Source of the DNA: Sordaria brevicollis
Taxonomy: Eukaryota > Ascomycota > Sordariomycetes > Sordariales > Sordariaceae
Reading direction: 5' to 3'
NCBI GenBank assembly: GCA_033439795.1
Contig: JAUTDP010000008.1
Span: 620,001-684,000 of the forward strand
DNA length: 64,000 bases
Of the stretch, positions 1 to 9,407 are shown one piece after another. The notes beneath the pieces are model-generated. The model had not been told where the DNA came from and did not search any database. It saw only the letters and a program-made list of their open reading frames with translations. The position numbers and the translations under genes are program-made. The stretch's first letter is position 1. Each line of letters opens with the position of its first letter.

Positions 1-427
1 CGGCGTTATTAAGCCACAGTGACATGCTAGGAGTCCCAAAGTAAAAGACTCGAATTGAACAATAGGCAACAAATTAGATACCAGAGTTATGGACGGATGT
101 AGTTGAAGCTGATCGTCGAGGCCCATTGGGATTGAAACAAGAAGTCCCATTGTGGTCTGTGTCCAGGGTCCTGATAATGCGCACTAACAATTATCGCTAA
201 TTGGCCAATTCCAGCCCGCTGTAACCGCTGAGTCGCAGCGAGACACTCGGGGCTCACGGGAAGCACGGTCTATGACGTAACCGGACAACGAACAGCTCAA
301 CACCTCTCTCATCTGATCCCAACCTCATCCTCTCCGCTCCTCCAACATCACAATGTAAACAAAACATTCCATCAACCGGACAACCAATTCACCCAGACCC
401 TCGAGTGCTAGACTTACACAAACCACG
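1..427. other. upstream region of the pyrophosphatase gene
   Basis: I see no coding signal. The stretch is the likely promoter and 5' leader of the pyrophosphatase gene. It carries one copy of a 14-base word (CACTAACAATTATC, 182-195 region) that recurs at 10.6 kb. The last 130 bases are C-rich and CA/CT-rich, as is common just before fungal start codons. Confidence 0.5.
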
Positions 428-1730
428 ATGGCCTTCCTCTCCCACTACGATGACGGTATCTACCGCGCTCTCAAACAACAGTTACAGCACAGCCAGCACC
501 ACGACACCACCACCTCATCCTCCTCCAATCCCTCCTCCTCCCCCTACTCCCCCAGCCATGACTCCAACAACAACGACTCCGAATACACCCTCACCAAGAC
601 CGGGCAACCCTACACCACCTCCCACAAAATCTACTTCATCCGCAAGTCCGACAACATCCCCATCTCCCCCTTCCACGACATCCCTCTCCTCTATTCCTCC
701 CCTCCCTCCTCCTCCTCTTCTTCAGGCTCCAAAATCTACAACATGATAATCGAAATCCCCCGCTGGACCACCGCCAAATTCGAAGTATCCCGCTCGCTCC
801 CCCTAAACCCCATAATCCAAGACTCTCTCTCATCCACACCCACCAAACCCCGCTTCGTCCACAACCTCTTCCCCTACAAGGGATACATCTGGAACTACGG
901 CGCTTTACCGCAGACTTGGGAATCCCCCCACTTTTCCCACCCAGATACAGGCGAAAAGGGGGACAATGACCCTATTGACGCGGTAGAGATTGGGAGCAAG
1001 GTGGGATACACCGGGGAGGTGAAGCGGGTGAAAGTGCTTGGGGTGTTGGGGTTGATTGATAGTGGGGAGACGGATTGGAAGGTTATGTGTGTTGATGTGC
1101 GAGACAAGTTGGCGGGGAAGGTGGATGATATTGGGGATGTTGAGAGGGAGTGCCCCGGGTTACTGGAGGCGACGAGGGATTGGTTTAAGTGGTATGGGGT
1201 TCCGGAGGGGAGGAAGGCTAATAGGTATGCGATGGGGGGACGGTGGATGGGGAGGGAGTATGCGGAGGGGGTGATTGGGGAGTGTGAGGGGTTTTGGAAG
1301 AAGTTGGTTAGGGGGGAGGTGGAGGGGAGTGGGGATATTGCGTTGTGAGTTTTGTTCTTTTTGTTCATTGGCTTGGGTTTGATGATGGGTTGGGTTTGTG
1401 ATTGAGTTTGGTGATGATGTGCTGACAATTGTGTGTTTCAACAGGAAAAACACGACGCTCAGAGGCACGCCGGGATACGTAGAGCCGGAAAGTGTCAAAC
1501 TTCCGCCGAATGAAGACCTGCCGCCTGCAGAGGTTGATCAGGACTTGGAAGAGGTGGCATACGTCGATAGAAACGAGTCGGACGACGACGACGGAGATAA
1601 TGACAGTGATAGCAACGAGGATGAGTGTGAGATGGTTGACTTGACGGACGATGAAGACTGGGACGACCTAACCAAAGACGCCGCCCTGGGCGATATGAAA
1701 ACGCTGAACATCAACCTGAAGTACTGGTAA
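428..1730 (+). CDS. inorganic pyrophosphatase (family I)
   Basis: Hydrolyses pyrophosphate to two phosphates with Mg2+, in the cytosol or possibly the mitochondrion. Two exons, 428-1344 and 1445-1730, give 400 aa. The 100-nt intron has donor GTGAGT, branch GCTGAC at 1421 and acceptor CAACAG. The family signature DNDPIDA lies at residues 179-185, and FHDIPL, EIPRWT, NPIIQD and GETDWKV also match the eukaryotic enzymes. Reading through the intron would stop at once after GDIAL. Splicing instead continues with LKNTTLRGTPGYVEPES, which parallels the C-terminal tail of yeast Ppa1, so the intron is well supported. Two parts are unlike yeast: a Ser/Asn/Pro-rich insert near residues 15-50, and an acidic tail segment (about residues 350-385) before the C-terminal NLKYW. 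The start is the first ATG of the homologous frame. The next gene is 332 bp downstream on the same strand. Confidence 0.95.
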
Positions 1731-2062
1731 TGGGAATGGTTAAGCAAAGTCCGCTTGATTTTGCGATGTTGGGACGGACATCTTTGACAGCATCTGTGGG
1801 AGCAGTCTTGACATTTTTCACGAGCTTGGTGTTTGGAGTTTGTCATTGGAATCATCCCACCATCAAATCATTCCTGGAAAACAGCACAGGTCGGGCAACA
1901 GGAAGGGACCCAATACCGCCATTTAATCTGATCTTTTCTGTCACCCCTCACCCCGCGATTACTGCCTTTCCGTTCCGCCTACCCACATTACCATTTACTC
2001 ACCTTTTCCTTCACCGATCACCAGTACTAGACTACTAACAACCAGCGCCATCAAATACGGTG
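1731..2062. other. short intergenic spacer between two plus-strand genes
   Basis: This should hold the 3' UTR of the pyrophosphatase gene and the promoter of the next gene. An open frame at 1730-2038 has no family resemblance, and its start overlaps the pyrophosphatase stop codon, so I do not call it. Confidence 0.4.
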
Positions 2063-4021
2063 ATGCAACAACTCCCCTGCGGCTGTCGCCGCGCCGGCCG
2101 CCGGAACTGCATCGAGCCCGGCTGCCCTTACCCCTCCGAAATATCCAGAAACGAGCTCTACTTCTGCCCCGCCGCGCGCCGACGCAACGCCAATCGCACT
2201 GGCGAACCCGAGGTTTGCCCCGTCGAACTGCCAGCGCCTAGCTTGACGAAGATTGTCAAGACGGGAAGATGTACGCTACATCGGAAGCAAATGGAGGCGG
2301 AGCTGCAAAGACAGAAGAAAAGGGAGGAGAAGGAGTTGAAGAGGCAGATGGAAGAGGATAAGGAGAGGGAGAGGATTGAGGTGGAGAGAAGGAAGGACAA
2401 TGGGTTGGAAAGGATTGGGGAGGAGAGTCCGGAGAGGGTTGTTGAGAAGGAAGATGATGAGGGAAAGGAGGAGGGAAAAGGGGACGTATATGGAAGTGGA
2501 AATGGGGTTGGTGATGAGGGTGAGAAAAAGAAGGACAAAGGAAAGGAAAGGGCTGATGGGTTGATGCCCGGGATGGATGCCGACGAGAGAATGCATGTAA
2601 AAGCGGTGTTGGCTCGTCGCGACAAGGCAAGGTTTGAAGCGATGGCGGAGAGAATTATGAGTTCGCCGAACGAGACGAAGGAGTGGCGAGAACCGGGAAG
2701 GGATAAAGGAAAGCAGAAGGCGGATTACTACAGCCAACAGCCAACACAAGATCTGGAACAACACAGAACCAACAAAGTCAACACATCAAAACCAATCAAT
2801 CTTGCACCCTCACCACTCGCTCTTCGGTCCACGCCACAACAGGCACAGAGTCGCTCCAACGACGCATTCAAAAAACCCGATACTGTCGAATCCGCCACCG
2901 CATTACTAGCCCAAATGGTCGCCGCAGACTGGAAAGACGAAGACGCCGCTCGCAGCAGTCTCACCCCGGCCGAAGCACGAAAGGTTTCAGGGACGCAGCG
3001 CAAGGCTCCAGGAGAAGACGTCAACAGAGGCAGCGGTCCCAGTCCCGCCATCGCCGAAGCACGCAAATTCTCGGGTAGTCGCAAGGTCTCGGAAACCCGA
3101 AAGATGTTTGAGCAGAACAATAAGCCGTATATAACCAGCTACCCTGTGCCCATTTGTGTCCCTACTGGTACTGCCACTCCCAATGCTACTCCTACCGCTG
3201 CTGCTACTGCTCCAGGGGCGAGTAAGCAGAGTCAAAGTAGGAGTGGAAGTGGAAGTGGAAGTGGCAGCGGTCCCGTTCCGCTCGGTCAAACTGAGAGACT
3301 ACCAAGTATAACCAGCTCCCCTGTGGCTGCTCCTACTGTTACTCCTCCTCTTACAGCTACTACCATAACCACAGCAGCGAACAAGCAGAACCGAAGTGCA
3401 AGTGGGAGCAGACAAGGGAGTGGAAGCATTCCACCAGGTCAAAATGAGAGACTGCCATATGGAACCAGCTCCCCTGTCCCTCCTCTTACAGCTACCGCTA
3501 CTCCTACTCCCACCGCCACAGGAGCGAGCAAGCAAGATCAAAGTAGGAGCGCAAGCGGAAGCGGAACCAAGAAGCTGTATATAGCCAGCTCCCCTTTACC
3601 TCATCCTACAACCATTCATCCTCCTGTCGCTTCCCCTCCTCCTATCAGTACCTCTACTTATACTCCTACTCCTACCACTACCGCCACCACCTCCCCTCCC
3701 CCCATTGCTACTCCCACCGCCACTACGAGCCAGCAGAATCGAACTGTCAGTGCAAGCGGAAGCCGAAACGAAACTTGGACAGTCCGTGAGAAAATAGTCA
3801 CCGTCGATAAACTGTACACCACGCTGGGAGCGCCTAGGCCAATAGAGGTTACTTATGCGTATCCCTCTGATTCCCCGGTACCATCAGTACGAGGTTCTGG
3901 GACAGGACCGCCGGCAGCTGGAGGGGCGTATGAGGATTTGGGAGGTGAGGATGATGAGGACGCGAAGAGGTGGGAGGGGTGGGGGGAGAGGTGGGGGGAG
4001 TTTTATGATGGTGATAAGTAG
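2063..4021 (+). CDS. low-complexity hypothetical protein with Cys-rich N terminus
   Basis: I do not recognise this protein. A single open frame from the ATG at 2063 gives 652 aa. The first 70 residues are the only compact part and contain a cysteine cluster (CGCRRAGRRNC, EPGC, YFCPAARRR, a further C about 15 residues later, and GRCTLHRKQ). Residues 75-220 are strongly charged and likely coiled coil (EEKELKRQMEEDKERERIE). The remainder is Ser/Thr/Pro-rich with reiterated SRSGSGSGSGS and ATATPTPTAT blocks. The C terminus is acidic with WEGWGERWGEF. The length of the open frame and the Cys-bearing start suggest a real, possibly nuclear, protein, but I infer no function. Confidence 0.6.
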   Translation: MQQLPCGCRRAGRRNCIEPGCPYPSEISRNELYFCPAARRRNANRTGEPEVCPVELPAPSLTKIVKTGRCTLHRKQMEAELQRQKKREEKELKRQMEEDKERERIEVERRKDNGLERIGEESPERVVEKEDDEGKEEGKGDVYGSGNGVGDEGEKKKDKGKERADGLMPGMDADERMHVKAVLARRDKARFEAMAERIMSSPNETKEWREPGRDKGKQKADYYSQQPTQDLEQHRTNKVNTSKPINLAPSPLALRSTPQQAQSRSNDAFKKPDTVESATALLAQMVAADWKDEDAARSSLTPAEARKVSGTQRKAPGEDVNRGSGPSPAIAEARKFSGSRKVSETRKMFEQNNKPYITSYPVPICVPTGTATPNATPTAAATAPGASKQSQSRSGSGSGSGSGPVPLGQTERLPSITSSPVAAPTVTPPLTATTITTAANKQNRSASGSRQGSGSIPPGQNERLPYGTSSPVPPLTATATPTPTATGASKQDQSRSASGSGTKKLYIASSPLPHPTTIHPPVASPPPISTSTYTPTPTTTATTSPPPIATPTATTSQQNRTVSASGSRNETWTVREKIVTVDKLYTTLGAPRPIEVTYAYPSDSPVPSVRGSGTGPPAAGGAYEDLGGEDDEDAKRWEGWGERWGEFYDGDK

Positions 4022-4224
4022 CTTGCCTTGTAAAGTTATGATTGTACAAAGTGTTGAGGGGTAAGGAGTGGTAGTAATGGAGAAGTGTCGATTCCATGGA
4101 CAGTCGAAAAGGGAAGGGGGGGACGTGGAGGAGTGATGTTAATTCTTTCTGTTTCGATAGTGAACCTGGCGTGGGATGGTGATTATAAGCACTTGGTCCG
4201 GGCTTCACAAACATCCAATAACAA

Positions 4225-4314
4225 GGGCCGCTGGTCTAGTGGTATGATTCTCGCTTAGGGTTCAATCCTGAGCATTCTTGCGAGAGGTCCCGGGTTCAAT
4301 CCCCGGGTGGCCCC
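4225..4314 (+). tRNA. tRNA-Pro(AGG) with intron
   Basis: A complete cloverleaf can be drawn. Acceptor GGGCCGC (4225-4231) pairs with GTGGCCC (4307-4313), followed by discriminator C. The T arm is CCGGG-TTCAATC-CCCGG. The anticodon stem CTCGC/GCGAG encloses anticodon AGG at 4257-4259. An 18-nt intron (about 4261-4278) sits one base 3' of the anticodon, the standard position in eukaryotic tRNAs. A T-rich run begins within five bases of the 3' end. Confidence 0.95.
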
Positions 4315-5050
4315 GATCTTTTTCTTCTCTTTTTTTCCCTCTCGGAAGAGTCTTTACCTTTTTTTTGTTGTGTGTCTGTTTTTTTCTCTTCCCATGATGC
4401 AAAGTCGATGGATGTTATTTATCTTTTTTATCTCTTTGCTATGGTGTGGTTTGTAATGCTCTGGTCGAATTGAGTCACGGATAAGACGATAGATATCCTC
4501 TTGCTAGCAAGGTCGAAGGTAATAATTAGTGTAATAGGTTTGGCAATGATAATATTATGAAACAAGTAGAATGATAAGGGATAATTGATGTGCATTGGGA
4601 TAAAATGGATGTCCAGTGCGAAATACACATGGTATTCTTTTTAACAAGGTTTTTCTTAAGGACAAAGGGGTACGATATACCTTCCATCGCATCAACACAT
4701 TGATTGTCATTACGTTCCGTCTCAATATCATCATCCACAACATACACGTCCGTGATTCTAGGGCGTGCAATGCCTAATAAAAGCTAAATTACACTAAACG
4801 TGGGGGAAATGTTCCGTTCGCTACACTAAAGATTTGCATTTTCCTACTTTTATTTCCATACCACAATTGAACAACACTTGCGATACCAAACCTTCAAACC
4901 AAATATGCCCTCCTCAATCATTACCTTGAGATGATAAAATCACCTCCCGCAAACAACCAGCGCCGCAATCCAGAGCCCCAGAACTCACAAGCAAAAGATG
5001 AAGTTCTTATTGGCAAAAAGGAGCGCAAAAAAACGACAAAAAAACGACTT
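4315..5050. other. intergenic region between tRNA-Pro and 5S rRNA
   Basis: After the T-rich terminator the sequence is AT-rich and multiply stopped. The short frames on both strands lack family features and mostly start at non-ATG codons. I see nothing else. Confidence 0.4.
4318..4338 (+). terminator. RNA polymerase III terminator of tRNA-Pro
   Basis: Runs of five and seven T on the coding strand lie directly after the tRNA-Pro 3' end, as expected for Pol III termination. Confidence 0.7.
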
Positions 5051-5054
5051 AAAA
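5051..5054 (-). terminator. RNA polymerase III terminator of 5S rRNA
   Basis: Four T on the 5S coding strand lie directly beyond the 3' end. Confidence 0.65.
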
Positions 5055-5055
5055 G

Positions 5056-5174
5056 GCATACAACACCAGGGATTCGCTGGTCGTCACCGACCCAACTACT
5101 AGTCTGGCCCTCACTGGCTTATCTATGGGAGAGCGGACGGGATCCCGAGTTTTCCAGTGGGTATGGTCGTATGT
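5056..5174 (-). rRNA. 5S ribosomal RNA, dispersed copy
   Basis: The minus strand from 5174 begins ACATACGACCATACCCACTG, passes through the block ending GGGATCCCGTCCGCTCTCCC and the internal control region, and closes with CCTGGTGTTGTATG. This agrees with the Neurospora 5S sequence as I know it. The 5' ACATACGAC and 3' GTTGTATG ends pair as helix I, giving about 119 nt. A T4 run follows immediately. Scattered single 5S genes, instead of an rDNA-linked array, are typical of Neurospora. A plus-strand reading frame at 4931-5224 runs across this gene and is an artefact. Confidence 0.93.
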
Positions 5175-5197
5175 ACGATTTCTCCCTACTCCAGGCA

Positions 5198-5203
5198 TTT
5201 ATA
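5198..5203 (-). promoter_or_regulatory. TATA-like box of the 5S rRNA gene
   Basis: TATAAA on the minus strand (forward TTTATA) lies about 24-29 bases upstream of the 5S start. Neurospora 5S genes are known to need a TATA element close to -29, so position and sequence both fit. Confidence 0.65.
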
Positions 5204-6123
5204 AGCGTGCCCCGCGAGGATTGAATGGGGTAACGATGTTGATGTTGGCAGCGGTAGTGGTCTTGGTGTTGGTGTTGGTAATGGTATTGAAGTAGGTAAT
5301 GAACTTAGTCTTGGCGGTCGTGAACAGGTCAAATCCCTGACCTTCGCGATAGGAGTCTGTCAAACATGGTCTTCGTGCGAAGAACAAGACGCAGAAAACG
5401 GCAACAATGAGATAGATGGTATCATGATATTCCAGATATCTATACAACACCTACTAATGTATCTTCGGGTTCAGCTCCTATCCACAACCCGTCCGTCAAC
5501 CAGTATCAAAACCCAAAAGGACAAAAGGGCGCTTGCGCGTTGTCTATCACTCTGCTTCTCTACCATAGCCCTTCAACCATCCATCCTCCGATGCTCTCAA
5601 CCTTCCCGCATACCTCCAAACCCTTAACCACCACCCTAGCCAGTTACCGCTGCTTTTAGCCGAGAAAGCATGCAATTAAAAAAAAAAAAGAATCATAGCA
5701 TGAACTCGTAACAATGTCATACCCCAAACCCAAATTCCCCAAGCCATGCCTCCAATTCCCAAGTAATGCTGTAACGACAGCTTGATAAGCCAGAAAGAAA
5801 AAGAAAAGAATAGTAGTAATACAAGATCCGTATGTAAAGATGTGAAAAAACGTGATTAGAGATGAGATATGTACGTCAGCCAGGACTTGAAAGCGCCATG
5901 CTGTATAGCCCAAAGGGGAATGGAATAAAGAAAGGAATAAGAAGCATAGAAAAAAATGCGCTGCGTCCCAAAGGGAGATAGATGGGTGGATGGAAACGAA
6001 GCAAGAAAACTGAAAAGAAGTAGAAAAGAAGAAGATGGGCAGACAACGCAAAGCCCACCTACCCAAAGGCCTGAGCCCTCCCCGTTTTGTCTACACCCCG
6101 ATTACTGAGTTGATGATGGCGAC
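5204..6123. other. intergenic region, probable 3' UTR of the Cnn_1N gene
   Basis: No convincing coding signal. Several frames that look hydrophobic on the minus strand begin at non-ATG codons or are pyrimidine-rich. The side next to 6123 is probably 3' UTR of the gene that ends there. Confidence 0.35.
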
Positions 6124-9100
6124 TCAATGACCCCCCTTCCTCAAACTCCCAACCCTCCCCAGATTAGCAAACCACCTCCTCTTCGCACCACTCACCCCAC
6201 CACCACCACCACCACCACCACCACTCTCTCTCCTTCCCCCTCCCCCTCCTCCTCCTTGATTCCCCCCCTCACCCTTATGGCCCCCCTCACCCTTATGCCA
6301 CGTTGGCCCCTCCCCAGACCCAGCTCCAACACTCCTAGAAAACGGATTCTGGAAATTCGACAGCACACTCCCACCCCCACCTCTCTCCTGATCACCACCA
6401 CCAAGACTAACCCCCCACTAGTAACCGGTCTCTGCGCTGGCTCTCCCGAGCTCCTCTCATGACTACAATCCCCAAACGACGAAGGACAAAGTGACACCCC
6501 TCCATTGTCATCATCCCTATCATGTCCATGCCCAGCAGCAGAAGCAGAACCACGATCAGCTCCCCTGCGAGGGCGGCTGCGCATAATAGGCGGCGGGGTA
6601 GCGCCTGAGTGTTCATCATTTTCCGCGGGAGTCATTTCAGAATTGCGACGGCCCCAGGAGGGGAAACCGAAATCTGAGGGAGGAGGGTCTCTGTCTCTGT
6701 CTCGGGCTGAGAGGGAGAAGGATGCGGATGCTGGTGAGGGGATGGGGATGGAGCTGGGACCGTGGGCAGAAGAAGGTTCAACGGAGCCGGTCGATCTCCT
6801 AAATAGGCTGTTGAACTTTGAGCGAGCTGGTTGGGAGGCTGTGGGTGGGTAGTGACGTTTGGAAGACTTCTCTTCTTTTGGTGGCGGAGGGTTGAAGAGG
6901 GTTTTAGGCGGGACGGTGGCGGCGCGGTTGTCGATGCCAAAGCTCAAATCGGACGATGGGCGGGCGTCGCTTCGTTGGCCAATACTATGGCTGCGAAGCG
7001 TCGTCGTCGTCGTCCGCGGCGAGTCCATGTTGGTCTTCCTTCCTCGGGGATCCTTCAACGGAGTCTGGAATTGTCGAATGGTGGGTGAAGCAGGTAGACT
7101 ACTAGCTGAGCCTGACAGCGATCCATCCAAGCCTGGGATGCGGTGGCCCATTGTTGCCCTCAGGCTTGACCCGCGTTCTGGCGGCGGCGGTGCCATGTTT
7201 CTGACCTCGTGCAGTTTCGCAAAGCCTGAGCCAAAAACCGGTGTAGGAAGTGAATCGCCCATGTAACTTCGACTGCCAAACGCCGAGTCAGCATTCGAGC
7301 TCCCACTAGCTACCCGAACTCCGCCCGCACAGTTGTATCCTGTCCCGTCGAGCTTTCCATAAATCGCATCTGACATCCACCCGCGTGATCCGGAAGGAAA
7401 CGCAAACAGGTCCGGCGAGACTCGGCCATGATCGGCTTCGCGACCACCGATCTGAGATACCGAGCTCAGGGGATCGAGTGGCGGCACTATCTTGTTTGGC
7501 TTCTGGCTTTCCCTCAACCACAAATCGATACTCGAAGCGAAGGATTTCGTCCTGCCATCTACCGCCTCCTCTTCATCCTCCTCGCTCGACCAGCTCTTGC
7601 GACCTCCCTGCTCTTCCGATCGTCTCACATCACTAGCCGAAGGCGGTCGCTCTGAAGATTCCGAGGTCGTATAACACGGGTCCAACATGGCCCCCTCACT
7701 CTCGACTCCCCGGAGACTGTTGAAAGCCGTGATGGACGCCGGCTGGCCCTGTCGTCGTCGTGGCACTTGAAGGCAATCCTCGTCCTCCTCCTCCTCCTGG
7801 TCTTCATCTTCCGAGTGCGCCGAGGCTGTGTCCCCCGAGGAAGAGGAGTTGGCCGGCCCGTTGCCCGAACTTTGTCCCTTTGACAGTGAGTCATTTGATA
7901 TTTGAAAGACGCGCAGGGTCGAAGTTGAAATGGTGTCGGGGGTGGGTGGAAGACCACTAAGCACGCGAGGGAAGTCCCTTACCGAAGACCCATGCGTATA
8001 TACCTTTTGGAGAGAGGTTCGGTTTGTTCGCCGGGAGGTGGAGTCTGCCTGTGACTTGACTGAGGGTGCGCCGGTTTCCTGTCTTGAACCCGACTCTACC
8101 AAACGGGCCGTCTCAGGTTCCTCCGCTTGATCGACTGCCTTGTCAATCCCAAGACCAAGCTGGCTCTTGCGGAACGGGCTTGACCTGCTCGTAGCTATCG
8201 GCGAAGGTGGGCGGCGACGGGACTTTGTCGGGGTACCCTGGGACACTGGCGAGGTCAGGCGCTCTTCAGCCCCATCCACATGAGAAGGACTCTGCGGCCG
8301 GGGCGAGCTGGCCTTGTTCTGGCCGTAGATGCTTAAAAAGGAACTCTCACTGAGAAGACTCAATGCTGGGCTACCAACCTTATTGAACTCGCTTCGATTT
8401 GTCTCTGGCGATTCCTCCTCCGACACCCGGCCCAGGCCCAGTTCGCTCGCTCGCGTCCCCAGGTAGACGTTTCGCAGGTTCTCGGTGTTCTCCGTTGGCT
8501 CCGTTAGGAAACTTGGCATGCGATGAAGGACCTTATGATCGCCAGCCCTAGGTGTGTCCGGTGTTTCGTTCCTCGAAGGGACGGAATGGGATGTGTCGTG
8601 GTCCGACCTGTAGAACCCTTCCGCCTCGACCTGCCTAACCATTTCCCGCTCCTTGAGAAGATTCTCTATCCTTGATTCAAGAGTAACAATCATGGCCACA
8701 GCTTCCTCCACTGCCTTGTCCTTCTTCTCCAGCTCTTCCAGCAAGACGTCATTGATGTCTTGTGTTTCCCTTTGTTCGCTCCTCAACTGCTCCTTCTCCA
8801 GCTCCAACTTCTCTATTAGCTCCTCCAAAGCCGTCTGCCTCTCGCGCCGATGGAAGAGTTCCAGTTTGAGATCAAAGTTTTGTTTGTGTAGCTTGGATAA
8901 AAGGTCCTGGGCATCTTTCATGCATGGCGCTTGCTGTTCCTTTTTCTTGGCACTGAGTTCCGAGGCAATGATAGGTGGCAGCCGGTCCTTGCCACTCGTT
9001 TTTGTTGTTTTGGTTGGCGAGGCAATTGGACTGATAAAGCCGGCGGACGTCTTGGGCCTCTCGATGGCTGGCTGTTTCCCGGAAGCACGTTCGGCCTCCA

Positions 9101-9407
9101 TCTTTCGTGTTCGTTCGATCCGTTCTTGCAAGTATTCTGACATGGGGGGCAAGACCTGAATGTCGGCGCGGTCACGGGAGAAGTGGGCTTTAAGGTTCTT
9201 GGAAGAGCTCGGTGGACGAGAGCGGTCATGCGCATGTGTGTTGTTGTGAGTTGTCGAGCCGGATTTGCTATTGCTATTGGTGTTGGTGTTGCTGGATCGG
9301 GTACGTGTCGAACTGGCGCTCATGCTTTCCCTGGAAGCAGGTCGCAAGCCGGAAAGGGGACGAATGGGACGGCCATGGGAGCGGGTGTCTACTGGTACGG
9401 AGTCCAT
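6124..9407 (-). CDS. Cnn_1N-domain protein (microtubule-organising-centre type), with suspected frameshift near the C terminus
   Basis: The first in-frame ATG is at 9407. An uninterrupted frame continues to a stop at 6192 (1071 aa). Residues about 163-255 form a coiled coil beginning QDLLSKLHKQNFDLKLELFH, the hallmark of the centrosomin N-terminal motif 1 found in Aspergillus ApsB and fission yeast Mto1, which recruit gamma-tubulin complexes to spindle pole bodies and septa. The rest is Ser/Pro-rich and probably disordered, with acidic patches. It lacks the very long coiled coils of ApsB, so ApsB orthology is uncertain. The last 75 residues in this frame are implausible (a run of nine valines). 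A different frame downstream of a C6 run at 6411-6416 reads ...LSNFQNPFSRSVGAGSGEGP, is Gly-rich and ends at 6124. I infer a one-base length error or mutation, or an unrecognised intron there. Confidence 0.75.
6198..6224. repeat. (ACC)n microsatellite
   Basis: About nine ACC/CAC units. In the preferred frame of the Cnn_1N gene they encode a polyglycine stretch; in the long uninterrupted frame they encode polyvaline. Confidence 0.9.

Noticed and set aside
895..1428. 177-codon minus-strand frame
   Set aside because: Antisense to the pyrophosphatase exon; its Ser/Pro-rich composition is the usual shadow of a GC-rich coding frame.
1730..2038. 102-codon plus-strand frame after the pyrophosphatase
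   Set aside because: Its start overlaps the previous stop codon, it has no family resemblance, and it lies in what should be 3' UTR and promoter.
4931..5224. 97-codon plus-strand frame beginning with ATG
   Set aside because: Its second half is the reverse strand of the 5S rRNA gene, so the frame is fortuitous.
5199..5450. Minus-strand frame with a hydrophobic segment
   Set aside because: It begins at GTG with no ATG, has no family features, and overlaps the 5S promoter.
6192..6410. C-terminal polyvaline tail of the uninterrupted Cnn_1N frame
   Set aside because: Nine consecutive valines and a lack of normal composition suggest the wrong frame; the neighbouring frame is protein-like.
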